Positions 43,511 through 53,477 of a DNA stretch of 64,000 nucleotides are shown here, piece by piece. A program made the position numbers and the translations under genes. Where the stretch lies: positions 62,001 through 126,000 of the forward strand of contig NZ_JAKNRW010000012.1 of NCBI RefSeq assembly GCF_023072615.1, written 5' to 3'. Position 1 is the stretch's first letter, and the number at the start of each line of letters is the position of its first letter. Below the pieces are notes generated by a model. That model ran no database searches and had not been told where the DNA came from. It saw nothing but the letters and a program-made list of their open reading frames with translations. Source of the DNA: Pseudomonas violetae. GTDB taxonomy: Bacteria; Pseudomonadota; Gammaproteobacteria; Pseudomonadales; Pseudomonadaceae.

Positions 43511-44302
43511 CTATTTCCTCTTGCGCCCCAAATCGGGTAATGAAACATATTTTGCCGGCGTGGTGCCGAGCGCCAGCTTGAACATCCTGATAAAGCTCGT
43601 TACGGCCTCATACCCAAGGTCTCCAGCTACCTGTTGGACGCTCTTCCCCTCAGCCAGCAGTTTCAGCGCGACCATCAGATGAAGCTGTCGACGCCATTTA
43701 CCAAAAGACATGCCGGTGTCCTTGAACAGCTGACGTGAAAATGTGCGCTCGCTCATCCCGCCAAAACTTGCCCATTGCTCTAACGTTTTTCTGTTATCAG
43801 GAGCGTTGATCAATGATTCAGCTATGCGCCGCAACCTCAAATCAGCTGGCATTGGGAAATGTGTACTCACCTTTGGCATAGCGCTCAACTCTTCAAGCAG
43901 CAATTGGGTGATTAGATCTTTACTGCGAATACTGCGGTCGCAGCGACCTTCGCATAGCTCAATAATCATTTCGCGCAGCATGGCACTGATACTGAACGTA
44001 CAGCACTCGTCTGGAAGAGTGGATGCTGATGGTGTGATGAAAAGGAAATACCCGCGAGCGTTGGCAGAGGCGCGGCTTTGGTGGGGAACGCCAGCAGGAA
44101 TCCAGAGAGCGCAATAAGGTGGCACTATCCAGTGGTTATCGGCAACCTCGCACGCGACAACCCCAAGCATAGACAAGACCAGTTGCCCCTGCTCATGAAG
44201 ATGAGTCTTTGATCCCGAGAGTTCCTCACTCAAAGCCGTAAAGCTGATCGCAGTTACGATTTTTCCTGACGCGCCGGAAGGTGGAAGTGGATTCTTAGCC
44301 AT
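43511..44302 (-). CDS. AraC-family regulator with cupin sensor
   Basis: The protein has 263 residues. N-terminal cupin at about 10-110 (HLHEQGQLVLSMLGVVACEV, WIVPPYCALWIPAGVPHQSR) and AraC HTH at about 155-258 (ERTFSRQLFKDTGMSFGKWR, SVQQVAGDLGYEAVTSFIRM, GTTPAKY). It is divergent from the cupin gene at 44.4 kb, which it probably regulates. Confidence 0.9.
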   Translation of the reverse strand: MAKNPLPPSGASGKIVTAISFTALSEELSGSKTHLHEQGQLVLSMLGVVACEVADNHWIVPPYCALWIPAGVPHQSRASANARGYFLFITPSASTLPDECCTFSISAMLREMIIELCEGRCDRSIRSKDLITQLLLEELSAMPKVSTHFPMPADLRLRRIAESLINAPDNRKTLEQWASFGGMSERTFSRQLFKDTGMSFGKWRRQLHLMVALKLLAEGKSVQQVAGDLGYEAVTSFIRMFKLALGTTPAKYVSLPDLGRKRK

Positions 44303-44427
44303 TTTGACGCTTTTTGCAGATAAGTTGACTTAATACACGAATTCTACCACGACGGGTGCCGATAAAATCCTCCATAAGTTTGAGATGGCTTACCCATCGA
44401 CCCGCCCAAAAGCTACTGGAGAAAGGT

Positions 44428-44892
44428 ATGAGTAGTAATCCGATCAGAGCACGCATGATCAGTCCTGATGAAGGCCATCATGTTTTGCACCCTACAGGCG
44501 CTCTCATGAACATCAAGGTGTTTGCTAACGAAACAGGAGGATTGTATTCGCTTATGGAGACCGTACTCCCGCCTGGAGGTGTAGTACCGCGCCATATCCA
44601 CACGGGCGAGGATGAAAACAACTTCATCCTTGAAGGACAGCTAACCATGCAGATTGGCGAGGATTTTCACTTAGCCGGGCCAGGCAGCTACGTCGTGGCT
44701 CCGCGCGGCGTACAGCAGTATTTTAAAAACGACGGTGATAGCAATTGTCGATTTCTCACCACCTTTACTCCTGGAGGAGCAGAAGGTTTTTTCAGGGAAG
44801 CCGGTGAATTGATACGTCGTCTCGCTCCCGAAAAGCCTAGTCGGGAAGAATTGCTCCAGCTCCAGCAACGATACGGTCTCAGCTATCTATAA
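44428..44892 (+). CDS. Single-cupin protein
   Basis: The protein has 154 residues starting MSSNPIRARMISPDEGHHVL; the ribosome site GGAGAAAGGT directly before 44428 decides the start. The cupin metal motif is seen as RHIHTGEDENNFILEGQLTM and FHLAGPGSYVVAPRGVQQYF. It could be a small dioxygenase, isomerase or sensor. It is divergent from the AraC gene. Confidence 0.85.
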   Translation: MSSNPIRARMISPDEGHHVLHPTGALMNIKVFANETGGLYSLMETVLPPGGVVPRHIHTGEDENNFILEGQLTMQIGEDFHLAGPGSYVVAPRGVQQYFKNDGDSNCRFLTTFTPGGAEGFFREAGELIRRLAPEKPSREELLQLQQRYGLSYL

Positions 44893-45059
44893 AAGGGAGA
44901 TACCTTATGGCTGTGCCATCGGTCGGAGCAAACTCCTGAGTTCGCTCATCTCATTGGAACGGTATTGACGCGAGCTTGGCAGAGCCGTGGATTGCTGTCC
45001 CCATATCTCATGTCGCCCATTCGCTAGGAGGCAGCCGACTGGCCGCCAACTTTTTAGAT

Positions 45060-46052
45060 TTACTCATGCGAGCCAGCAGAGGCCTGGTCGCGGGTTTTCC
45101 ACAGCGACAGCAGCACTCCGCCCAGCAGCAGCCCCAGTGTCACGCTCAGGGAAATGACCGCCGGAATCTTACCGATGATACCGACCAGGAAGATTTTGCC
45201 ACCGATAAACACCAGCACCAGTGCCAGCGCGTACTTGAGGTAGGCGAAGCGGTGAATCATCGCCGCCAGGGCAAAATACAACGCACGCAGGCCAAGGATG
45301 GCGAAGATGTTCGAGGTATAGACGATGAAGGGGTCTTGGGTGATGGCGAAGATCGCTGGCACGCTGTCCAAGGCGAACACCAGGTCGGCACACTCGATCA
45401 GCACCAAAGCCAAGAACAACGGCGTCGCCCAGACCACGGACTTGCCGCTAGCATCATACTGACGCACAAAGAAGCGCCCTTCATGCAGTTGTTCGGTCAC
45501 CCGCATGTGTTTGCGCAGGAACTTCACCAGCAGGTTATCGCTAAGATTAGGGTGGGCATCTACCTTGCTGAACAGCATCTTCACTCCGGTGAGAAGCAGG
45601 AAGATGCCGAACACATAGAGAATCCAGCTGAACTCGGCGATAAGCGCAGCACCTAGGCCGATCATGATCGCGCGCAGCACGATGACACCCAGAATGCCCC
45701 AGAACAGCACCTCGTGCTGATACCTACGCGGGATTGAGAGAAAGCTGAAGATCATCGCCATCAGGAACACGTTGTCCATCGATAACGATTTCTCGATCAG
45801 AAAGCCGGTATAGAAATCCATGCCGGCATCACCGCCCTTGACCTGCCAGACCCAGAGGCCGAACAGCAAGCCAGCCGTGATATAGCCAGCAGAAAGCAGC
45901 AGACTTTCACGAACGCCGATTTCTCGCTGCTCACGGTGTAGCCCCCCAAGATCGAAGACCAACAGGCCCATCACGATGCTTATAAAAACCAGCCACAACC
46001 AAGTGGCTGTGCCGAGGAACTCGGCCAAGAAGAACGGTTCTAGGGCAGTCAT
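45060..46052 (-). CDS. TerC/Alx-family membrane protein
   Basis: The protein has 330 residues and about nine membrane helices. The ATG is preceded by GAGGAGG. TerC motifs: FLIEKSLSMDNVFLMAMIFS, LIECADLVFALDSVPAIFAI and SNIFAILGLRALYFALA. Relatives move or load metal ions, notably Mn2+, into exported enzymes (Alx/MeeF type). No ter gene cluster is present. Confidence 0.9.
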   Translation of the reverse strand: MTALEPFFLAEFLGTATWLWLVFISIVMGLLVFDLGGLHREQREIGVRESLLLSAGYITAGLLFGLWVWQVKGGDAGMDFYTGFLIEKSLSMDNVFLMAMIFSFLSIPRRYQHEVLFWGILGVIVLRAIMIGLGAALIAEFSWILYVFGIFLLLTGVKMLFSKVDAHPNLSDNLLVKFLRKHMRVTEQLHEGRFFVRQYDASGKSVVWATPLFLALVLIECADLVFALDSVPAIFAITQDPFIVYTSNIFAILGLRALYFALAAMIHRFAYLKYALALVLVFIGGKIFLVGIIGKIPAVISLSVTLGLLLGGVLLSLWKTRDQASAGSHE

Positions 46053-46216
46053 GAGCCCCTCCTCTAAGTGTCGAAGTTATACAAACTGCAACTCCGACAT
46101 GGCAGCGGTTAGCTGTCAGAGGGGCCCGGCATTGCGATTTAAAATCTAGAGAGACGCGTGTCGTTTCTCAATCACGCAACGTTTGCAAGGTGTTTCAAGC
46201 TGGTAGGCCGCATCGG

Positions 46217-46470
46217 TATGAATCGCACACGGGGTTCGTAGATACCTCTTTGCCTTAAACTGAGGCCAATCAGGAGGTGCCATGAGCAACCCGCGTTACC
46301 CCGAAGAACTCAAAATCCATGCGGTCAATCAAGTGACTGAAAAAAGATGCCTTTCGCTGATGTGGTGGCGCGTCTTGGCCTGTCGACGCATAGCCTCTAT
46401 ACCTGGATAAAGAGCTACAGCAAACCTCTAGAAGAACAACAGCAAGACGATGATCAACACGCCGAGCGGG
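46217..46470 (+). mobile_element. Left end of an IS3-family element with broken OrfA
   Basis: OrfA starts at 46282 after GGAGG: MSNPRYPEELKIHAVNQVTE. A frameshift at an A-run near 46345 leads into FADVVARLGLSTHSLYTWIK and DDDQHAE. The normal continuation to the leucine zipper and OrfB is missing. The sequence from about 46217 upstream of the ATG resembles an IS left end. The element is truncated at about 46468. Confidence 0.65.
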
Positions 46471-46605
46471 TAGTCCAAGAAGCCATTCAATGCATCTATA
46501 AACGCAGGGTGGATTCAACGGGATACGTTTTTTGATCTAAAAACCTTGCGAAGGCCAATAGATTACTTATTGAACATTTCGTAAAAAAGCGTAGCATTGC
46601 CGACC

Positions 46606-46902
46606 ATGATACTCGAACAGCTAAAAGCCCTGGCCAATGACACTCGCATGCAAATGATGGAGTGGCTCAAAGACCCAATCAGTAATTTCCCACCTCAGGA
46701 TCATGGCGATCCTGCGATAGGAGTGTGCGTAACCCATTTGCAGCACAAGGCCGGGCTTTCACCTTCTACCGCGTCTGCACACTTAGCTATCTTGCAGCGC
46801 GCAGGCTTCGTGCTAACCACCCGCATCGGAAAGTGGACTTACTACCGGCGCAATGAGCAGGCGATTGATGAATTTGCGGCTAGGCTGATCATCGAATTGT
46901 AA
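46606..46902 (+). CDS. ArsR-family regulator
   Basis: The protein has 98 residues: MILEQLKALANDTRMQMMEW, a central HTH (LQHKAGLSPSTASAHLAILQ), and the wing RAGFVLTTRIGKWTYYRRNE. Metal-binding Cys pairs of the ArsR type are absent (only one Cys), so it is more likely a redox or organic-compound sensor. It lies just upstream of the dehydrogenase gene in the same direction and probably controls it. Confidence 0.88.
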   Translation: MILEQLKALANDTRMQMMEWLKDPISNFPPQDHGDPAIGVCVTHLQHKAGLSPSTASAHLAILQRAGFVLTTRIGKWTYYRRNEQAIDEFAARLIIEL

Positions 46903-46957
46903 TTTTTAAATTTTCATTTCGTTATTTCGCGTAATTAGAAAACATGAGGAAACCCCT

Positions 46958-47968
46958 ATGAGTAGCAAAACTATCTTCGTCCAACCCGGTGGCGGCTATG
47001 AAAACGTTGTGGTTGGCAGCAGCGAAGTGCGAGCCGCAGCGCGTGGCGAAATCACCGTACGCCTCCACGCCAACTCGCTCAACTACCACGACTTCGCGGT
47101 GGTCAGCGGTATGTGGGGCCCTAGCGAAAAACGCATCCCCATGGCCGATGGTGCCGGTGAAGTCATTGCTATCGGCCCAGATGTCACTGAATTCAAGGTG
47201 GGTGACTCGGTAGTCAGCACCTTCTTCCCGGAGTGGATCAACGGTGCGCCCCTGGTTGAAGGCTTTGTTAGCGTGCCAGGTGATGGCATTGACGGCTACG
47301 CTCGTGAGCACGTGACGGCCAAAGCCACATCGTTCACCCTAGCGCCTACTGGCTACAGCCATGCTGAAGCGTCGACACTTACCACCGCCGGCCTTACTGC
47401 ATGGCGCGCCCTGATGGCCGATGACTCCCTCAAGCCGGGCGACACCGTGCTCGTCCAAGGCACTGGTGGCGTTTCAATTTTCGCCCTACAGTTCGCTAAA
47501 ATGGCCGGTGCTACCGTCATTGCTACCTCTTCAAGCGACGAAAAGCTTGAACGTCTGAAAGCTCTAGGCGCTGATCATGTAATCAATTACCGCAAAGACC
47601 TTAACTGGGGCGAAACTGCACGCGCTCTAACGGGTGGCCGTGGTGTTGACCACATCATCGAAGTCGGCGGCCCTGCGACGCTTGAGCAATCGATGATTGC
47701 AATTCGGGTTGCTGGTCACATCTCAGTCATCGGGATATTGAGTGGCGTAAGCGGTGCAATGAATTTTGTACCGGCACTGATCAAGCAAGTGCGTCTGCAG
47801 GGTGTATTGGTGGGCAGCCGTAGCCAGCAACAAGACATGATCCGAGCCATCAATGCTAATGGTATGCGCCCGATTATTGATCGTCATTTCCCTTTGAGCG
47901 AGATTGTCGAAGCGTTCAAGTATCAGGAAACCAACCAGCATTTCGGCAAAATTTGCCTGGATATCTAA
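46958..47968 (+). CDS. Medium-chain NAD(P)-dependent alcohol dehydrogenase / quinone reductase
   Basis: 336 residues. MDR fold: GroES-like part (ANSLNYHDFAVVSGMWGPSE, PMADGAGEVIAIG) and Rossmann part (DTVLVQGTGGVSIFALQFAK, ALGADHVINY). The catalytic zinc ligands of classical ADHs are not obvious, which fits the zinc-independent quinone oxidoreductase group. Substrate unknown. The ArsR gene is 55 bases upstream. Confidence 0.88.
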   Translation: MSSKTIFVQPGGGYENVVVGSSEVRAAARGEITVRLHANSLNYHDFAVVSGMWGPSEKRIPMADGAGEVIAIGPDVTEFKVGDSVVSTFFPEWINGAPLVEGFVSVPGDGIDGYAREHVTAKATSFTLAPTGYSHAEASTLTTAGLTAWRALMADDSLKPGDTVLVQGTGGVSIFALQFAKMAGATVIATSSSDEKLERLKALGADHVINYRKDLNWGETARALTGGRGVDHIIEVGGPATLEQSMIAIRVAGHISVIGILSGVSGAMNFVPALIKQVRLQGVLVGSRSQQQDMIRAINANGMRPIIDRHFPLSEIVEAFKYQETNQHFGKICLDI

Positions 47969-48532
47969 GCCCACATGAATGGGCATGATCCATGTGCCTC
48001 TCTCAAAGATATGCTGACATGCCTGCCGACGCAGCGGACGAGATTGATTGGCCCATTGCTGACTGTGGCACCGGCACCAATGGGTCGATTGCAGCTCTAA
48101 ACGATAGGCAGTTCTGGCGTAATTCCGCGCAGAATTACACCGCGATTCTTAAGGGGTAAGGCAAAGTACTAATAGTCAATAATCCGGGCACTTACCTACT
48201 CAGGAGTACCCGCTTTTGACTTGCTTTACATGGGCGTTGGTACAAAAATCGGTACACCTCCCCCTTTCTCTGGCGCAATGCCAATCGCTCACATCTCTTT
48301 CATACTGCCCCACCCGTAAAGTGACTCGAACGTCCTCATGCCCCGAATGACTGCTATCGGCCACGCCAATAGCTGATATTCGGTACTTACAAATGGCCGT
48401 TAGAATTTTTTTTGGAGAGTTGGCTCAAATGTGGACGGAGGGTCGTCTTGGGTTATGACGCTGGAATGGTAAAATGACATATGCGCCCCACTCCAAGCCT
48501 GGCCCCATGTGGCCCCACCAAGAGCGATCTAC
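47969..48532. other. Gene-free stretch before bphO
   Basis: About 560 bases. A minus-strand open piece at about 48290-48350 reads HEDVRVTLRVGQYERDV and ends in TGA; it could be a decayed gene end. Nothing else is recognised, and no obvious terminator follows the dehydrogenase. Confidence 0.3.
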
Positions 48533-49147
48533 ATGCAAGCAAAGGCCCGTGAAGTTTATGTGCCACCGGTGCTTCAAGATCTGAGAGCCGGCACTGCCGA
48601 ACTGCACATCGCATTGGAAAAACGCCTTCCCTTTTTCTCCGACACCCTCGATAAGCCGGCTTTTGTAAAGCTGATGCAGGCCTATTACGGCTTCTATCTA
48701 CCGCTGGAAATCGCCTTGCAGAACAGCCATTCGATCCCGGCTGACTTTGATCTGGCCCCCCGTCTCAAAGCACAGACCTTGCGTGCCGACCTGCGAGCCC
48801 TGGGTGTGTCCGCCGCAGCGCTGGCAAGCATGCCCCAGTGCGATCAACTGCCGCTCATCACCACCAGCTCGACCTGCCTAGGCGTCCTATATGTGATCGA
48901 AGGCGCGACGCTCGGCGGGCAGATTCTGCGTCGGGAAATCTCTTCACGGCTAGGCCTGGAAGCCAATAACGGCGCAGCCTTCCTCGATATCTACGGCGCC
49001 GCCACCGGGCGCCGTTTGCGTGACTTCATCCAATACTTGAGCAATCGCTCGATGAGCGCCGAGGAGCGCGCCGTCGTCGTCGCGTCGGCACAAACTACAT
49101 TCAGTTGTTTCGAGCACTGGCTCGAAATCCGGGAGGTACTGGCATGA
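48533..49147 (+). CDS. bphO: Biliverdin-producing haem oxygenase
   Basis: The protein has 204 residues starting MQAKAREVYVPPVLQDLRAG. Proximal His in LHIALEKRLPFF and distal-helix glycines in YVIEGATLGGQILRRE. It opens haem to biliverdin, the chromophore of the phytochrome encoded next. Its TGA overlaps the bphP ATG (ATGA), so the two are coupled. An upstream in-frame start would add eight residues. Confidence 0.92.
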   Translation: MQAKAREVYVPPVLQDLRAGTAELHIALEKRLPFFSDTLDKPAFVKLMQAYYGFYLPLEIALQNSHSIPADFDLAPRLKAQTLRADLRALGVSAAALASMPQCDQLPLITTSSTCLGVLYVIEGATLGGQILRREISSRLGLEANNGAAFLDIYGAATGRRLRDFIQYLSNRSMSAEERAVVVASAQTTFSCFEHWLEIREVLA

Positions 49148-51384
49148 TCCCGCAAGACATGGACGGGTTTGAAGAACTGCTGGTCAACTGCGCCGACGAG
49201 CCGATTCGTTTTCCCGGTGCGATCCAGCCCCACGGTTTGCTGCTAACCCTGAGCGAGCCTGCATTGGGAATCATCCAGGTCAGCACCAACGTCGAAACCC
49301 TACTGGCCAGGGCGCCGCAAGGCCTGATTGGTCAGCCACTCGAGAGCCTGATCGGCGACGTTGAAGCGGCACAAGTGCGCGAAGCCTTACTGCAACAAGC
49401 GCTGTCCGACGCACCGCCGCTGCACTTCCGACTCAATAACATCGCGTTCGTGGGTTTGCTGCATCGCCATCAGGGTGTTCTGATCTTGGAGCTGGAAATC
49501 AACGTCGAGAATTTCCAAACGCAAAACGTTGCGGGTAACCAGACTCATCTGGGGCGCATGCTTCAGCGCCTGCAAGCGGCCACCACCTTGCAGGCGCTGT
49601 ACGACATCAGCGTCAAGGAAATCCAGGCCATAACTGGCTACGACCGGGTGCTGATTTACCGTTTTGAGGAAGAAGGCCACGGTCAGGTCATCGCCGAATC
49701 GTCGGCCCCGTCGATGGAATTGTTTAATGGCTTGTTTTTCCCGGCGTCGGACATTCCCGAACAAGCACGCGAGCTGTATCGCACTAATTGGCTGCGGATC
49801 ATCCCCAATGCCGACTATCAGCCGGTGCCACTTGTGCCAAAGTTGCGTACGGACACGAACACGCCGCTGGATCTGAGTTTCGCCACCCTGCGCAGCGTGT
49901 CGCCGATCCATTGCCAGTACATGAAGAACATGGGAGTGCTGTCGTCGATGAGCATTTCCCTGCTCAAGGGCGACAAACTCTGGGGCTTGATCAGTTGCGG
50001 CAATCGCCAGCCACTGCATGTGCCACATGAGTTGCGAGCGGCGTGCCAAACCATAGGCCAGGTATTGTCGCTCCAAATCAGCGCTATGGAAGCCTTGGGG
50101 ATCAGCCGCCAGCGTGAAGAGAAAGTAGAGGCATTGGTGCTGCTCAACCAAGCGATGATCGACTCGCCACAGAATGTGTTCGACGGCCTGGCAAACCAGC
50201 CGCAGACCCTGATGGCGCTGACCAATGCCGGCGGCATCGCGATCATTGAAGACAAACAATTGCACCGTTACGGCAACTGTCCGGAGCCGGATGAAATTCG
50301 CGCTTTACACAAGTGGCTGCTGGATAGTGGCGAGGCGGTATTTGCCAGCCATCATCTGAGCGATGTCTACCCGCCGGCACAGCAATATCAGCAAGTAGCC
50401 AGCGGCGTGCTTGCCATTAGCTTGCCGAAACCGGTGGACAACGGGGTGTTCTGGTTCCGTCCAGAGGTAAAGGAGAACATCAATTGGAGCGGCGATCCGC
50501 GCAAGCCGCTGGATCTAGAAAACTCGGAAGCCGGCCTGCGTTTGCGCCCGCGTACCTCGTTTGAAATCTGGAAAGTCGAGATGGCTGGGATTTCCACCAA
50601 ATGGAGCCACGGTGATCTGTTCGCCGCCAACGATCTGCGCCGTTCGGCGCTGGAAAACGATCTGGCTCGGCAAGTGCGCCGCGAACAGAAAGCTGTGCAA
50701 GCCCGCGATGAGCTGGTGGCGGTAGTTTCCCACGACCTGCGCAATCCAATGACGGTGATCTCGATGCTCTGCGGCATGATGCAAAAGGCCTTCAGTTCCG
50801 ACGGCCCGCATACTTCCCGTCGAATCTCCACAGCCATAGACACTATGCAACAGGCTGCCGGGCGCATGAACACGCTACTCGAAGACTTGCTCGACACTTC
50901 AAAAATCGACGCTGGTCGCTACGTCATCACGCCGCAGAAGCTCGACGTTGGACAGATGTTCGAAGAGGCACAGTCGCTGCTCACACCGCTAGCGCTGGAC
51001 AAAGACATCAGTATTTCCTTCGACACCGATCCCGATCTACGCATCCACGCCGATCCGGAGCGGCTGTTTCAGGTGCTGTCGAATTTGGTCGGCAACGCGA
51101 TCAAGTTCACCCCGCGATTAGGCAAGGTGCGCGTGAATGCTAAGTCGGTCGGCGATGAGATTGTCTTCACCGTGAGTGATAGTGGCGAGGGCATTCCCAA
51201 AGAAAACCTGCCGCATATTTTCGACCGGTACTGGACAGTAAAAGAGGGCAATCCGACCGGCACTGGCCTTGGTTTGTACATCACCCAGGGTATTGTTGAA
51301 GCCCATGGGGGAACAATTTGTGCTGAAAGCGAGCCAGGTAGAGGGTCAGAGTTCCGATTTACGGTGCCGTTGTTTACAGAATAG
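49144..51384 (+). CDS. bphP: Bacteriophytochrome histidine kinase
   Basis: The protein has 746 residues. PAS with biliverdin-binding Cys16 (LLVNCADEPIRFPGAIQPHG), GAF with PASDIPEQARELY and HCQYMKNMG, and PHY (WFRPE). HisKA (AVVSHDLRNPMTVISML) and HATPase (LVGNAIKFT, GTGLGLYI) complete it. It senses red/far-red light and phosphorylates a response regulator. No bphR-type receiver gene follows, so its partner is encoded elsewhere. Confidence 0.95.
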   Translation: MIPQDMDGFEELLVNCADEPIRFPGAIQPHGLLLTLSEPALGIIQVSTNVETLLARAPQGLIGQPLESLIGDVEAAQVREALLQQALSDAPPLHFRLNNIAFVGLLHRHQGVLILELEINVENFQTQNVAGNQTHLGRMLQRLQAATTLQALYDISVKEIQAITGYDRVLIYRFEEEGHGQVIAESSAPSMELFNGLFFPASDIPEQARELYRTNWLRIIPNADYQPVPLVPKLRTDTNTPLDLSFATLRSVSPIHCQYMKNMGVLSSMSISLLKGDKLWGLISCGNRQPLHVPHELRAACQTIGQVLSLQISAMEALGISRQREEKVEALVLLNQAMIDSPQNVFDGLANQPQTLMALTNAGGIAIIEDKQLHRYGNCPEPDEIRALHKWLLDSGEAVFASHHLSDVYPPAQQYQQVASGVLAISLPKPVDNGVFWFRPEVKENINWSGDPRKPLDLENSEAGLRLRPRTSFEIWKVEMAGISTKWSHGDLFAANDLRRSALENDLARQVRREQKAVQARDELVAVVSHDLRNPMTVISMLCGMMQKAFSSDGPHTSRRISTAIDTMQQAAGRMNTLLEDLLDTSKIDAGRYVITPQKLDVGQMFEEAQSLLTPLALDKDISISFDTDPDLRIHADPERLFQVLSNLVGNAIKFTPRLGKVRVNAKSVGDEIVFTVSDSGEGIPKENLPHIFDRYWTVKEGNPTGTGLGLYITQGIVEAHGGTICAESEPGRGSEFRFTVPLFTE

Positions 51385-51925
51385 CTCTTCAACTGCCGGG
51401 CTAATTACTCATTTAGCAGCGACAGTTGGCTTTTTTGATGGTTGGAGCAATTGATGTCTGGCTGCTTCTGGTCAAAAACGGTGACATCTGAGCGACAGTG
51501 CTCAAAGGGCCGCTTTGTGTTGTGGATTCAACCGGTCATGGCCATGCAGTGTGCTGGTTGGAGTAGATTAGTCAGGTTGAATGCAAACGGGTGGGCAAGC
51601 CTCTGAAATTACCCAGTCGAGTCCGTCAGAGGGGGAATTGAGGCACTGACAGAAACCTCTCACTCAATTCACTGTATCGATACTAGGTTCTCAAAAGGGC
51701 ACAAGCTTTTTTGCCCTAGTTTGTGATTTGCCTGAACTGACTTTGGAAATCATTCTCATGATGCTACTCAGAATGTAAGAAGCAAACACGCCCCAAAAGG
51801 TTGGATTGTGAATTTATTTCGCAGCTATGCCGAAGCCGAAGCGTTCATAAAAAGTCGGAAAGTTCGCGTAAATGCAGTCCACCCTTTACCTATCAGCATA
51901 AACTGCCCCTGGCTGAACTGTTTTC
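51385..51925. other. Gene-free stretch
   Basis: About 540 bases between convergent bphP and the CHAD gene. A part near 51.46-51.56 kb (CTGGCTGCTTCTGGTC...GGTCATGGCCATGC) looks like a degraded Pseudomonas dispersed intergenic repeat, by recall only. No gene is seen. Confidence 0.3.
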
Positions 51926-52825
51926 TCAAAGGCACCTGCTTTGAAGGAAAGACCAGTCATGGATTTTGTAACTTTCTGAAAGAGTAATACTCAGGCGACT
52001 CAACTCGCGCTTATTCTCTTGCTGCCACTTTAGCCGGCTTTTTTTGCCCGAGGATTTTGGCAGCCGTGTTGCCAAGTCTTTCAGTTGAGTCTCCGCTTTT
52101 TCGAGTGCTGTCGCTGCGCAGCGCTGCCAAACCTTTTCCAGCGGGAGTAGGTCGGATTCGATCAACGCTTTTTGGCACCACTGATAATGGTCATGCCACC
52201 CCCCCAAAGCCGACTGCAGGGCTTTGAGAGAACTCGCTGCTTCACCCGAAAGCGGTGACAATTTCGGAAAAGCCTCCGTCAGATAGCGAGTCCGCTTGAC
52301 CAGGATTCTCAACTCATGCCGATCAAATCCGGCGTCATCTACCGCCGCATGCAATCGGTCAATCTGCTTTTTTAGTGCTTTTTCAATTTGAGGCTGGGCA
52401 TGCTTTAAACCGCCGTTGATCTCAGCCAAACGAAAATTTGAGGGCCACTCATCCAACTGGATGAACAAGTTCTGGAGAGCCGAGCTTTTTAGAATTTTGG
52501 AGTAGTCAGAGGCCAAGCGCGCTGTTCTGAGGTGCGCCACGACGAGGAAGCCCCTTTCCTTCAATTCCTGAATCATCACCTCCAGATCGCGAGCAGGCGT
52601 CGTTAACCGTCCTACTTCAGCCGCCGCATTGTTCAGCGCCGAGACCTCCCTCATAGTGCGCATTGGTCGAAGTAGGCTCCGGATGCGCCTCACAGCTATT
52701 CTGAGGTCATGCAAAGCCTCGCTATCCGTTCGAGCCTCCAACCGTGCACGCGAGTGATAGAGGGCAACCTGCAGCCCCAGTATCTCGGCAACGAATTTGT
52801 CTACGAAAGACATTCGGTCATCCAT
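51926..52825 (-). CDS. CHAD-domain protein
   Basis: The protein has 299 residues, all helical with conserved His/Arg/Lys: SEALHDLRIAVRRIRSLLRP in the first repeat and RHELRILVKRTRYLTEAFPK in the second. CHAD domains bind inorganic polyphosphate. No CYTH triphosphatase domain is fused. It may target polyphosphate granules or work with a phosphate/polyphosphate pathway; no such neighbour is visible. Confidence 0.9.
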   Translation of the reverse strand: MDDRMSFVDKFVAEILGLQVALYHSRARLEARTDSEALHDLRIAVRRIRSLLRPMRTMREVSALNNAAAEVGRLTTPARDLEVMIQELKERGFLVVAHLRTARLASDYSKILKSSALQNLFIQLDEWPSNFRLAEINGGLKHAQPQIEKALKKQIDRLHAAVDDAGFDRHELRILVKRTRYLTEAFPKLSPLSGEAASSLKALQSALGGWHDHYQWCQKALIESDLLPLEKVWQRCAATALEKAETQLKDLATRLPKSSGKKSRLKWQQENKRELSRLSITLSESYKIHDWSFLQSRCL

Positions 52826-52992
52826 TGAATAGTTAAACCACGAGCTTAGCAGAGGCGCAGATCACCAAGCATTGACCCAACTTAAGAACTTCTACGCGTA
52901 CTCGGCGACCGCTTGAAACAAGAAGCTCTGCCCAAACGCTAGCCATGGTACTTGAGAGGAAAAAGGCCGCAGAGGCAAGGTCTTGCTCGTTC

Positions 52993-53435
52993 TTAAATCT
53001 CCACCTGCGTTCCCAGTCAACACTCTGTTCAGAGGCAATTTGAAATACTTAATATTGCTACTGGCATTCTTCAGCAGAAACGCGAACAGCGCCTACCGCC
53101 AGCGCGACATACCAATTCGCTTCTTTGGAATAACCGTCTCCCGGCTGAGGAAATAGGTCGTGCGCATCGGAGTGAAATCCAGCTCATTCAAGTGACACAG
53201 GATTAGGGCCATGGGTACGTCGGGCTCCTCCATGAACCCGAAACGGAGACCCAGCCGGAAGAAACCTTCGCCATAGGCTTCTGCCTCAAACCTTCGATCA
53301 GCGGTCACCCGAGGGCTGTGTTCGAACACTACGGTAAGCGCAACACTTGCTCTTGAAGCACCTGCTTATGCAGCGAGTTGTGCAAGAGTGCATGGGGAAC
53401 GGCATCCGCCCTGTCTGTCAGGAAAAGCACCAGGG
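52993..53435 (-). pseudogene. kup: C-terminal remnant of the Kup potassium transporter
   Basis: Minus-strand pieces in several frames match the Kup cytoplasmic end: [91 protein letters not shown] and LGTQVEI. A frameshift lies near 53340, an in-frame TAG near 53093 and another frameshift near 53020. The membrane part is absent. Confidence 0.75.
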
Positions 53436-53477
53436 GGGAGTACATTTACAGATCATCACATCAATGCTTCAAACACA

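Noticed and set aside
44976..45656. 226-codon frame opposite TerC
   Set aside because: Gln/His-rich translation typical of an antisense shadow of a membrane protein gene.
49387..50265. 292-codon frame opposite bphP
   Set aside because: Antisense shadow of a GC-rich gene; no motifs or ribosome site.
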